Assembly: GCF_051401765.1 (NCBI RefSeq)
Contig: NW_027480463.1
Location: 1,302,001-1,366,000, forward strand
Direction of reading: 5' to 3'
Source of the DNA: Calliopsis andreniformis
Taxonomy: Eukaryota > Arthropoda > Insecta > Hymenoptera > Andrenidae
Length of the DNA stretch: 64,000 nucleotides
Of this stretch, positions 11,560 to 23,482 are shown piece by piece; the stretch's first letter is position 1, and every line of letters begins with the position of its first letter. The translations under genes and the position numbers were made by a program. The notes beneath the pieces are model-generated. The model was not told where the DNA came from. It did no database searches and saw only the letters and a program-made list of their open reading frames with translations.

Positions 11560-12015
11560 AATCCTCAATCCTCAATCCTCAATCCTCAATCCTCAATCCT
11601 CAATCCTCAGTCCTCAAACATCAATACTCAATTCTCAATGCTCGATAGAATATCCTGAATACTCAGGATTCAATACACAAACCTCAAACCTCAAACCTCA
11701 GCCCTCATCCTCAATCCTCAATACTCAATCCTCAGCGCTCAACCCTCAAACCTCAACACTCAACCTTCAATCCTCAATCCTCAATCCTCAATCCTCAATC
11801 CTCAACACTCTATCTTCAATCCTAAATAATCAATCTGCAATACTAGATCCTCAATCCCCAATGCTCAATCCTCATTACCCAATCCTCAATACCCAATCTT
11901 GAATCCTCAATCCTCAATTCTCAATCCTCAATCTTCAATCCTCAACCCGAATCCTCAATCCTCAATCCTCATTCGTCAATCCTCAATACCCAATCCTCAA
12001 TCTTCAATCCTCAAT
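11560..12015 (+). repeat. ~0.45-kb duplication with hairpin-bearing headless anchor, copy 2
   Basis: This is the copy of 8,220-8,675. The inverted repeat ATCCTG/CAGGAT is kept at 11,652-11,669, while the loop differs by one base (AATACT against AATACA). Other differences are few, such as TCTGCAATAC against TCTCCAATAC and AACCCGAATCC against AACCCCAATCC. Confidence 0.85.
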
Positions 12016-12139
12016 CCTCAATTCTCAATCTTCGATCCTCAATACTGAATCTTCAATCCTCAATCCTCAATCCTCAATCCTCAATCCTCAATCCTCAATC
12101 CTCAATCCTGAATATTCAATTCTCAGTCCCCAATCATCA

Positions 12140-12930
12140 ATCCTCAATCCTCTATCCTCAATCCTCAGTCCTCAAACCTCAATCCTGGATCCTCAAACCT
12201 GAATCCTCAATCTTCAGACCTCAGTCCTCAACAATCAGTTGTCAATTCTCAATTCTCAAAAGAATATCATCAATTCACAGTTTTCAATACTCAATACTCA
12301 ATCTGCAATCTTTAAATCTCTATCTACAAACATCAATTCTCATCACTCAACACTCAACACTCAGTCCCTAGTCCTCAATCTTCAATCCTCAATCCTCAAT
12401 CCTCAATCCTCAATCCTCAATCCTCAATCCTCAATCCTCAATCTTCAATCCTCAATACTCAATCATCAATCCTCAATCCTCAGTCCTCAATCCTCAAACC
12501 TCAATCCTCAACCCTCAGCCCTCATTGTCAATCCTCGATCCTCAATCCTCAATCCTCAATCTTCTATCCTCAATACTCAATCTTCAATCCTCAACCCTCA
12601 ATCCTCAATACTCAATCCTCAATCCTCAATCCTCAGTCATCAATACTCAATCTTCAGTACTCATTCCTCAATCCTCAATCCTCAATCCTCAATCCTCAAC
12701 CCCCAATCCTCATTCCTCAAACCTCAAACCTCAGCCCTCAGTCCTCATCCTTAGATCTCAATTCTCAATCCTCAGGCCACAATCCTCAATCCTCAATCCT
12801 CATTCTTCAATCCTCAATACCCAATCCTCAATCTTCAATCCTCAATCCTCAATCCTCAATCCTCAACCCTCAATCTTCACTCCTCAATACTCAATACTCA
12901 ATCCTCAATCCTCAACAATCAGTTGTCAAT
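12140..12930 (+). repeat. 791-bp duplication, copy 1 (offset 3,856 bp)
   Basis: The segment includes a type I anchor at 12,229 in which TCAATAG is replaced by TCAAAAG, a variant shared only with the copy at 15,996-16,786. Private differences include CTTAGATC against CTCAGATC near 12,752. The match ends inside the next anchor, just after CAGTTGTCAAT, so the exchange point lies within an anchor. Confidence 0.92.
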
Positions 12931-13615
12931 CCTCAATCCCCAATAGAATATCCTCAATTCACAGTTTTCAATACTCAATACCCAATCTGCAATATTCAAA
13001 TCTCTATCCACAAACATCAATTCTCATCACTCAACCCTCAACACTCGGTCCTCAATGTTCAATCCTCAATCCTCAATTCTCAATCTTCAATCCTCAATAC
13101 TCAATCCTCAATCCTCAATCCTCAATCCTCAATCATCAATCCTCAATCTTCAATACTCAATCCTCAATCCTCAATCCTCAATCCTCAATCCTCAATCATC
13201 AATCCTCAATCTTCAATCCTCAATGCTCAACCTTTAATCCTCGATCCTGAATCCTCAATCTTCAATCCTCAATCCTCAATCCTCAATCCTAAATCCTCAA
13301 CCCTCAATCCTCAATCCTCAATCGTCAGTCTTCAATCCTCAATACTCAATCTTCAATCCTCAATCCTCAATACTCAATCCTCAATCCTCATTCTGCAATC
13401 CTCAATACCCAATCCTCAATCTTCAATCCTCAATCCTCAATCCTTAATTCTCAACCCTCAATCCTCAGTCCTCAGTCCTCAAACCTCAACCCTCAAACTT
13501 CGGCCCTCATCCTGGATCCTCAATCCTCAATCTTCAATCCTCAATCCTCAATCCTCAAGCCTCAATCCTCAATCCTCAATCCTCAGTCCTCAAACCTCAA
13601 TCCTGAATCCTCAAT
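12913..13615 (+). repeat. Type II-to-type VI module, copy 2 (3' end lost)
   Basis: It starts at the type II anchor near 12,913 and follows the marker order of the module at 5,925. It runs through CATCCTGG and CAAGCCTC but then enters a repeat of the GTTCAATCC-type segment instead of reaching a type VI anchor. The closing anchor is therefore absent in this copy. Together with the module starting at 14,325 it forms a tandem pair spaced about 1.41 kb apart. Confidence 0.8.
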
Positions 13616-15995
13616 CCTCTATCCTCAACCCTCAATCCTCAATCCTCAATCCTCAATCCTCAATCCTCAATTCTCAATCTTCAATCCTCAATACTCAATC
13701 CTCAATCCTCAATCCTCAATCCTCAATCATCAATCCTCAATCTTCAATACTCAATCCTCAATCCTCAATCCTCAATCCTCAATCCTCAATCATCAATCCT
13801 CAATCTTCAATCCTCGATGCTCAACCTTTAATCCTCGATCCTCAATCCTCAATGTTCAATCCTCAATCCTCAATCCTCAATCCTAAATCCTCAACCCTCA
13901 ATCCTCAATCCTCAATCGTCAGTCTTCAATCCTCAATACTCAATCTTCAATCCTCAATCCTCAATACTCAATCCTCAATCCTCATTCTGCAATCCTCAAT
14001 ACCCAATCCTCAATCTTCAATCCTCAATCCTCAATCCTTAATTCTCAACCCTCAAGCCTCAATCCTCAATCCTCAATCCTCAACCGTCAGCCCTCAGTCC
14101 TCATCCTCAGATCTCAATTCTCTATCCTCAGGTCTCAATCCTCAATCCTCAATCCTCATTCTTCAATCCTCAATACCCAATCCTCAATCTTCAATCCTCA
14201 ATCCTCAATCCTCAACCCTCAATCTTCACTCCTCAATACTCAATCTTAAATCTTCAATCCTCAGTCCTCGAACCACAATTCTGAATCCTCAATCCTGAAT
14301 CCTCAATCTTCAGCCCTCAGTCCTCAACAATCAGTTGTCAATCCTCAATCCCCAATAGAATATCCTCAATTCTCAGTTTTCAATACTCAATACCCAATCT
14401 GCAATATTCAAATCTCTATCCACAAACATCAATTCTCATCACTCAACCTTCAACACTCGGTCCTCAATGTTCAATCCTCAATCCTCAATTCTCAAACTTC
14501 AATCCTCAATACTCAATCCTCAATCCTCAATCCTCAATCCTCAATCATCAATCCTCAATCTTCAATACTCAATCCTCAATCCTCAATCCTCAATCCTCAA
14601 TCCTCAATCATCAATCCTCAATCTTCTTTCCTCAGTGCTCAACCTTTAATCCTCGATCCTCAATCCTCAATCTTCAATCCTCAATCCTCAATCCTCAATC
14701 CTAAATCCTCAACCCTCAATCCTCAATCCTCAATCGTCAGTCTTCAATCCTCTATACTCAATCTTCAATCCTCAATCCTCAATACGCAATCCTCAATCCT
14801 CATTCTGCAATCCTCAATTCCCAATCCTCAATCTTCAATCCTCAATCCTCAATCCTTAATTCTCAAACCTCAATCCTCAGTCCTCAGTCCTCAAACCTCA
14901 ACCCTCAACCTTCAGCCCTCATCCTGGATCCTCAATCCTCAATCTTCAATCCTCAATCCTCAATCCTCAAGCCTCAATCCTCAATCCTCAATCCTCAGTC
15001 CTCAAACCTCAATCCTCAATCCTCAATCCTCAGTCCTCAACCTTCAGACTTCAGACCTCAACAATCAGTTGTCAATCCTCGATCCTCAATAGAATATCAT
15101 CAATTCACAGTTTTCAATACTAAATTCTCAATCTGCAATCTTCGAATCTCTATCCACAAACATCAATCCTCATCACTCAACCCTCAACTCACAGTCCCCA
15201 ATCCTCAGTCTCTAATCCTCTATCCTCAACCCTCAATCCTCAATCCTCAATCCTCAATCCTCAATCCTCAATCCTCAATCTTCAATCCTCAATACTCAAT
15301 ATTCAATTCTCAATACTCAATCCTCAGTTCTCAATCTTCAATCCTCAATCCGCAATAATCAATCCTCAATCCTCAATCCTCAGAGGTGAATCCTCAAACC
15401 TCAGTCCTCATCCACAATTCCCAATCGTCAACCCTCAATCCTCAAACCACAATCCTCAACTGTCAGTCCTCGTACTCAATCCTCAACCCTCAATCCTCAA
15501 TCCTCAATCTTCAATCATCAATACTCAATCTTCAATCCTCAATCCTCAATCCTCAATCCTCTATCTTCAATCCTCAATACTCAATCATAAATCCACAATC
15601 CTCAGTCCTCAATCCTCAAACCTCAATCCTCAACCCTCAGCCCTCATTGTCAATCCTCGATCCTCAATCCTCAATCCTCAATCTTCAATCCTCAATACTC
15701 AATCTTCAATCCTCAATCCTCAATCCTCAATACTCAATCCTCAATCCTCAATCCTCAATCCTCAATGTTCAATCCTCAATACCCAATCTTCAATCTTCAA
15801 TCCTCGATCCTCAATCCTCAATCCCCAATCCTCAATCCTCGATCCACAATCCTCAATCCTCTGTCCTCAAACCACAATCCTGAATCCTCAATCCTGAATC
15901 CTCAATCCTGAATCCTCAATCCTCAATCCTCAATCCTCAATATTCAATGCTCAATACCCAATCCTCAATCTTCAATCCTCAATCCTCAATCCTCA
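12930..15995 (+). repeat. Spacer between the 791-bp copies, with ~1.41-kb tandem modules
   Basis: It holds two type II modules (from 12,913 and 14,325) and a stretch at 15,380-15,480 with the markers CAGAGGTGAATCC, CATCCACAATTCCC and CAACTGTCAGTCC. Those markers recur at about 23,810 and 35,789 in the ~5.9-kb block. The rest is ordinary heptamer variants; no gene was seen. Confidence 0.8.
14325..15059 (+). repeat. Type II-to-type VI module, copy 3 (734 bp)
   Basis: This is a complete module from the type II anchor at 14,325 to the type VI anchor at 15,059, nearly the same length as copy 1 (735 bp). All marker heptamers are present in order. It follows copy 2 at about 1.41 kb. Confidence 0.85.
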
Positions 15996-16786
15996 ATCCT
16001 CAATCCTCTATCCTCAATCCTCAGTCCTCAAACCTCAATCCTGGATCCTCAAACCTGAATCCTCAATCTTCAGACCTCAGTCCTCAACAATCAGTTGTCA
16101 ATTCTCAATTCTCAAAAGAATATCATCAATTCACAGTTTTCAATACTCAATACTCAATCTGCAATATTTAAATCTCTATCTACAAACATCAATTCTCATC
16201 ACTCAACACTCAACACTCAGTCCCTAGTCCTCAATCTTCAATCCTCAATCCTCAATCCTCAATCCTCAATCCTCAATCCACAATCCTCAATCCTCAATCT
16301 TCAATCCTCAATACTCAATCATCAATCCTCAATCCTCAGTCCTCAATCCTCAAACCTCAATCCTCAACCCTCAGCCCTCATTGTCAATCCTCGATCCTCA
16401 ATCCTCAATCCTCAATCTTCTATCCTCAATACTCAATCTTCAATCCTCAACCCTCAATCCTCAATACTCAATCCTCAATCCTCAATCCTCAGTCATCAAT
16501 ACTCAATCTTCAGTACTCATTCCTCAATCCTCAATCCTCAATCCTCAATCCTCAACCCCCAATCCTCATTCCTCAAACCTCAAACCTCAGCCCTCAGTCC
16601 TCATCCTCAGATCTCAATTCTCAATCCTCAGTCCACAATCCTCAATCCTCAATCCTCATTCTTCAATCCTCAATACCCAATCCTCAATCTTCAATCCTCA
16701 ATCCTCAATCCTCAATCCTCAACCCTCAATCTTCACTCCTCAATACTCAATACTCAATCCTCAATCCTCAACAATCAGTTGTCAAT
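15996..16786 (+). repeat. 791-bp duplication, copy 2 (offset 3,856 bp)
   Basis: The copy of 12,140-12,930 has its TCAAAAG-type anchor at 16,085 and a private change GCAATAT against GCAATCT near 16,165. It ends in the anchor at 16,769. From there the sequence matches 48,401 onward instead, marking a switch of template or ancestry inside the anchor. Confidence 0.92.
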
Positions 16787-19700
16787 TCTCAATTCTCAAT
16801 AGAATATCATCAATTCACAGCATTCAATACTCAATACTCACTCTGCAATCTTTAAATCTCTATCCACAAACACCAATTCTCATCACTCAACCCTCAACAC
16901 TCAGTCCCCAGTCCTCTATCTTCAATCCTCAATCCTCAATCCTCAATCCTCAATCCTCAATCCTCAATCCTCAATCTTCAATCCTCAATACTCAATCATC
17001 AACCCTCAATCCTCAGTCCTCAATCCTCAAACCTGAATCCTCAACCCTCAGCCCTCATTGTCAATCCTCGATCCTCAATCCTCAATCCTCAATCTTCAAT
17101 CCTCAATCCTCAATCCTCAATACTCAATCCTCAGTCCTCATCCTCAGATCTCAATTCTCAATCCTCAGGCCTCAATCCTCAATCCTCAATCCTCATTCTT
17201 CAATCCTCAATACCCAATCGTCAATCTTCAATCCTCATTCCTCAATCCTCAATCCTCAATCCTCAATCCTCAACCCTCAGTCATCAATACTCAATCTTCA
17301 GTACTCAATCCACAATCCTCAATCCTCAATCCTCAATCCTCAACCCCCAAACCTCATTCCTCAAACCTCAACCCTCAGCCCTCAGTCCTCATCCTCAGTT
17401 CTCAATTCTCAATCCTCAGGCCTCAATCCTCAATCCTCAATCCTCGTTCTTCAATCCACAATACCCAATCCTCAATCTTCAATCCTCAATCCTCAATCCT
17501 CAATTCTCAATCCTCAATCCTGAATCCTCAGATCTCAAACGTCAATATTCAACCCTCAGTCCTGGTCCCCAATCCACAACCCTCAATCCTCAATCCTCAA
17601 TCTTCAATCATCAATATTCAATCCTCAGTCCTCAATCCTCAATCCTCAATCCTCAATCCTCAATGTTCAATCCTCAATACCCAATCCTCAATCTTCAATC
17701 CTCAATCCTCAATCCTCAATCCTCAATCCTCAATCCTCGATCCACAATCCTCAATCCTCTGTCCTCAAACCACAATCCTGAACCCTCAATCCTGAATCCT
17801 CAATCCTGAATCCTCAATCCTGAATCCTCAATCCTCAATATTCAATGCTCAATACCCAATCCTCAATCTTCAATCCTCAATCCTCAATCCTCAATCCTCA
17901 ATCCTCAATCCTCAATCCTCAATCCTCTGTCCTCAAACCACAATCCTGAATCCTCAATCCTGAGTCCTCAATCTTCAGCCCTCAGTCCTCAACAATCAGT
18001 TGTCAATCCTCAATCCTCAATAGAATATCCTCAGTTCAGAGTTTTCCATACGCAATACTCAATCTGCAATCTTCAAATCTCTATCCGCAAACATCAATTC
18101 TCATCACTCAGCCCTCAGCACTCAGTCCCCAATTCTCAATCTTCAATCCTCAATCCTCAATCCTCAACCCTCAATCCACAATCTTCAATCCTCAATCCTC
18201 AATCCTCAATCCTCATTCCTCAATCCTCAATCCTCAGTCCTCAAACCTCAATTCTGAATCCTGAATCCTGAATCCACAATCTTCAGCCCCCAGTCCTCAA
18301 CTATCAGTTGTCAATACTCAATCCTCAATAGAATATCCTGAATACACAGGTTTCAATACTCAATACTCAATCTGCAATCTTCAAATCTCTATCCACAAAC
18401 GTCAATCCTCACCACTCAACCCTCAACACTCAGTCCCCAATCCTCAATCTTCAATCCTCGATCCTCAATCCTCAATCTTCAATCCTCAAACCTCAATCCT
18501 CAATCCTCAACCTTCAATCCTCAATACTCAATCTTCAATCCTCAATCCTCAGTCCTCAATTCTCAATCCTCAATCCTCAATCCTCAGTCATCAATACTCA
18601 ATCTTCAGTACTCAATCCTCAATACTCAACCCTCAATCCTCAATCCTCAACCCCAATCCTCAGTCCTCAAACCTCAGTCCTGGATCCTCAACCCTGAATC
18701 CTCAATCTTCAGACCCCAGTCCTCAACAATCAGTTGTCAAGTCTCAATTCTCAATAGAATATCATCAATTCACAGTTTTCAATACTCAATACTCAATCTG
18801 CAATCTTTAAATCTCTATCCACAAGCACCAATTCTCATCACTCAACCCTCAACGCTCAGTCCCCAGTCCTCAATCTTCAATCCTCAATCCTCAATACACA
18901 ATCCTCAATCATCAATCCTCAATCCTCTATCTTCAATCCTCAATCCCCAATCCTCAATCCTCAATACCCAATCCTCAATACTCAATCTTCAATCCTCAAT
19001 CCTCAATTCTCAATCCTCAATCTTCAGTCCTCAATCCCCAATCCTCAATCCTCAATCCTCATTCTTCAATCCTCAATACCCAATCCTCAATCTTCAATCC
19101 TCAATCCTCAATCCTCAATTCTCAATCCTAAATCCTCAACCCTCAATCCACAATCCTCAATCGTAAGTCTTCAATCCTCAATACGCAATCTTCAATCCTC
19201 AATCCTCAATACTCAATCCTCAATCCTCATTCTGCAATCCTCAATACCCAATCCTCAATCTTCAATCCTCAATCCACAATCCTTATCTCTCAACCCTCAA
19301 TCCTCAGTCCTCAGTCCTCAAACCTCAACCCTCAACCTTCAGCCCTCATCCTGGATACTCAATCCTCAATCTTCAATCCTCAATCCTCAATCCTCAAGCC
19401 TCAATCCTCAATCCTCAATCCTCAGTCCTCAAACCTTAATCCTGAATCCTCAATCCTCAGTCCTCAACCTTCAGACTTCAGACCTCAACAATCAGTTGTC
19501 AATCCTCAATCCTCAATAGAATATCATCAATTCACAGTTTTCAATACTCAATGCTCAATATGCATTCTTCAAATATCTACCCACAAACATCAATTCTCAT
19601 CACACAACCCTCAACACTCAGTCCCCAATCCTCAATCTTCAATCCTCAATCCTCATTCTTCAATCCTCAATACCCAATCCACAATCTTCAATACTCAATC

Positions 19701-19880
19701 CTCAATCCTCAATCCTCATTCCTCAATCCTCAATCCTCAATCCTCAATCCTCAGTCCTCAAACCTCAATTCTGAATCCTGAATCCTGAATCCACAATCTT
19801 CAGCCCTCAGTCCTCAACTATCAGTTGTCAATACTCAATCCTCAATAGAATATCCTGAATTCACAGGTTTCAATACTCAA
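16765..19880 (+). repeat. Block X, copy 1 (shares sequence with ~27.0-29.1 kb and 48.4-51.1 kb)
   Basis: This block matches 48,401 onward at offset 31,636 bp and, from about 17,440, matches 27,057 onward at offset 9,617 bp. Anchors run I (16,769), III (17,990), IV (18,298), V (18,724), VI (19,486), IV (19,815). Near 19,353 it has four heptamers (28 bp) that both other copies lack. After the type IV anchor at 19,815 it goes straight into the ~5.9-kb block, whereas the other copies have about 2.4 kb of extra IV-V-(VI) units there. Confidence 0.88.
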
Positions 19881-22019
19881 TACTCAATCTGCAATCTTCA
19901 AATATCTACCCACAAACATCAATTCTCATCACACAACCGTCAACACTCAGTCCCCAATCCTCAATCTTCAATCCTTAATCCTCAATCCTCAACACTCAAT
20001 CCTCAATCTTCAATCATCAATACTCAATCATCAGTCCTCAATTCTCAACCCTCAATCCCCAATCCTCAATCTTCAACACTCAATCCTCAATCCTCAATCC
20101 ACAATCCTCAATCTTCAATCCTCAATAATCAACCTTCAATCCTCAATCCTCAATCCTCAATCCTCAATCCTCAATCCTCAGTCCTCAATCCTCAATCTTC
20201 AATCCTAAATACTCGATCTTCAATCCTCAACCCTCAATCATCAATCCTCAATCCTCATTATTCAATCCTCAATACCCAATCCTCAATCTTCAATCCTCAA
20301 TCCTCAATCCTCAATTCTCAATCCTCAATCCTCAATCCTCAGACCTCAGACATCAATACTCAACCCTCAGTCCTCGTCCTCAATCCACAACTCTCAATCC
20401 TCAATCATCAATCTTCAATCATCAATATTCAATCTTCAGTCCTCAATCCTCAATCCTCAATCCTCAATGTTCAATCCGCAATACCCAATCCTCAATCTTC
20501 GATCCTCAATCCTCAATCCTCAATCCTCAATCCTCAATCCTCAATCCTCTATCCTCAATCCTCAGTCCTCAAACCTCAATCCTGGATCCTCAACCCTGAA
20601 TCCTCAATCTTCAGACCTCAGTCCTCAACAATCAGTTGTCAATTCTCAATTCTCAATAGAATATCATCAATTCACAGTTTTCAATACTCAATACTCAATC
20701 TGCAATCTTTAAATCTCTATCCACAAACACCAATTCTCATCACTCAATCCTCAACACTCAGTCCCCAGTCCTCTATCTTCAATCCTCAATCCTCAATCCT
20801 CAATCCTCAATCCTCAATCCTCAATCCTCAATCTTCAATCCTCAATACTCAATCATCAACCCTCAATCCTCAGTCCTCAATCCTCAAACCTCAATCCTCA
20901 ACCCTCAGCCCTCATTGTCAATCCTCGATCCTCAATCCTCAATCCTCAATATTCAATCCTCAATACTCAATCTTCAATCCTCAATCCTCAATCCTCAATA
21001 CTCAATCCTCAATCCTCAATCCTCAGTCATCAATACTCAATCTTCAGTACTCAATCCTCAATCCACAATCCTCAATCCTCAATCCTCAACCCCCAATCCT
21101 CATTTCTCAAACCTCAACCCTCAGCCCTCAGTCCTCATCCTCAGATCTCAATCCTCAATCCTCAGGCCTCAATCCTCAATCCTCAATCCTCATTCTTCAA
21201 TCCTCAATACCCAATCCTCAATCTTCAATCCTCAACCCTCAATCCTCAATACTCAATCCTCAATCCTCAATCCTCAGTCATCAATACTCAATCTTCAGTA
21301 CTCAATCCCCAATCCTCAATCCTCAATCCTCAATCCTCAATCCTCAACCCCCAATCCTCATTCCTCAAACCTCAACCCTCAGCCCTCAGTCCTCATCCTC
21401 AGTTCTCAATTCTCAATCCTCAGGCCTCAATCCTCAATCCTCAATCCTAATTCTTCAATCCTCAATACCCAATCCTCAATCTTCAATCCTCAATCCTCAA
21501 TCCTCAATTCTCAATCCTCAATCCTGAATCCTCAGATCTCAAGCGTCAATATTCGACCCTCAGTCCTGGTCCCCAATCCACAACCCTCCATCCTCAATCC
21601 TCAATCTTCAATCATCAATATTCAATCCTCAGTCCTCAATCCTCAATCCTCAATCCTCAATCCTCAATGTTCAATCCTCAATACCCAATCCTCAATCTTC
21701 AATCCTCAATTCTCAATCCTCAATCCTCAATCCTCAGACCTCAGACATCAATACTCATCCCTCAGTCCTCGTCCTCAATCCACAACACTCAATCCTCAAT
21801 CATCAATCTTCAATCATCAATATTCAATCTTCAGTCCTCAATCCTCAATCCTCAATCCTCAATGTTCAATCCGCAATACCCAATCCTCAATCTTCGATCC
21901 TCAATCCTCAATCCTCTATCCTCAATCCTCAATCCTCAATCCTCTATCCTCAATCCTCAGTCCTCAAACCTCAATCCTGGGTCCTCAATCCTGAATCCTC
22001 AATCTTCAGCCCTCAGTCC

Positions 22020-22166
22020 TCAACAATCAGTTGTCAATCCTCAATCGTCAATAGAATATCCTCAGTTCAGAGTTTTCCATACGCAATACTCAATCTGCAA
22101 TCTTCAAATCTCTATCCACAAACATCAATTCTCATCACTCAGCCCTCAGCACTCAGTCCCCAATTC
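22020..22166 (+). repeat. Anchor block, type III (reference copy; 8 in window)
   Basis: Type III is recognised by CAGTTCAGAGTTTTCCATACGC-like sequence (about 22,061-22,085), where other types have CAATTCACAGTTTTCAATAC. Heads lie near 9,071, 11,363, 17,990, 22,021, 27,607, 34,000, 49,626 and 56,019. It is usually followed about 310 bp later by a type IV anchor. Confidence 0.85.
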
Positions 22167-22796
22167 TCAATCTTCAATCCTCAATCCTCAATCCTCAACC
22201 CTCAATCCACAATCTTCAATCCTCAATCCTCAATCCTCAATCCTCAATCCTCAATCCTCAATCCTCAGTTCTCAAACCTCAGTTCTGAATCCTCAATCCT
22301 GAATCCACAATCTTCAGCCCTCAGTCCTCAACTATCAGTTGTCAATACTCAATCCTCAATAGAATATCCTCAATTCACAGGTTTCAATACTCAATACTCA
22401 ATCTTCAATCCTCAATCCTCAATCCTCAATACTCAATCCTCAATCCTCAATCCTCAGTCACCAATACTCAATCTTCAGTACTCAATCCTCAATCCTCAAT
22501 CCTCAATCCTCAATCCTCAACCCCAAATCCTCATTCCTCAAACCTCAACCCTCAGCCCTCAGTCCTCATCCTCAGATCTCAATCCTCAATCCTCAGGCCT
22601 CAATCCTCAATCCTCAATCCTCATTCTTCAATCCTCAATACCCAATCCTCAATCTTCAATCCTCAATCCTCAATCCTCAATCCTCAATCCTCAATCTTCA
22701 CTCCTCAATACTCAATCATAAATCTTCAATCCTCAGTCCTCGAACCACAATTCTGAATCCTCAATCCTGAAACCTCAATCTTCAGCCCTCAGTCCT

Positions 22797-23482
22797 CAAC
22801 AATCAGTTGTCAATCCTCAATCCCCAATAGAATATCCTCAATTCACAGTTTTCAATACTCAATACCCAATCTGCAATATTCAAATCTCTATCCACAAACA
22901 TCAATTCTCATCACTCAGCCCTCAACACTCGGTCCTCAATGTTCAATACTCAATCCTCAATTCTCAATCTTCAATCCTCAATACTCAATCCTCAATCCTC
23001 AATCCTCAATCCTCAATCATCAATCCTCAATCTTCAATACTCAATCCTCAATCCTCAATCCTCAATCCTCAATCCTCAATCATCAATACTCAATCTTCAA
23101 TCCTCAATCCTCAATCCTCAATCCTAAATCCTCAACCCTCAATCCACAATCCTCAATCGTCAGTCTTCAATCCTCTATACTCAATCTTCAATCCTCAATC
23201 CTCAATACTCAATCCTCAATCCTCATTCTGCAATCCTCAATACCCAATCCTCAATCTTCAATCCTCAATCCTCAATCCTTAATTCTCAACCCTCAATCCT
23301 CAGTCCTCAGTCCTCAAACCTCAACCCTCAACCTTCAGCCCTCATCCTGGATCCTCAATCCTCAATCTTCAATCCTCAATCCTCAATCCTCAAGCCTCAA
23401 TCCTCAATCCTCAATCCTCAGTCCTCAAACCACAATCCTCAATCCTCAATCCTCAGTCCTCAACCTTCAGACTTCAGACCTC
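22797..23482 (+). repeat. Type II-to-type VI module, copy 4 (685 bp)
   Basis: This is a complete module between the anchors at 22,797 and 23,482. It is about 49 bp (seven heptamers) shorter than the left-domain copies. The same 685-bp spacing occurs in the copies at 34,776 and 56,795, as expected because all three sit in copies of the ~5.9-kb block. Confidence 0.88.

Larger units (their letters stand above)
1..12139 (+). repeat. Left domain: heterogeneous heptamer array with short, diverged duplications
   Basis: This third of the array carries several short direct duplications rather than one dominant higher-order unit: 1-1589 with 4,005-5,593; 1,226-1,631 with 1,632-1,939; 7,441-8,060 with 9,928-10,545; and 8,220-8,675 with 11,560-12,015. 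Anchor blocks lie near 585, 1,339, 1,745, 2,470, 3,707, 4,589, 5,343, 5,925, 6,660, 6,975, 8,305, 9,071, 10,590, 11,363 and 11,645. Matches to the rest of the window exist but are shorter and more broken than those among the right-hand blocks, so it may be an older or less homogenised part. No coding signal was seen. Confidence 0.8.
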
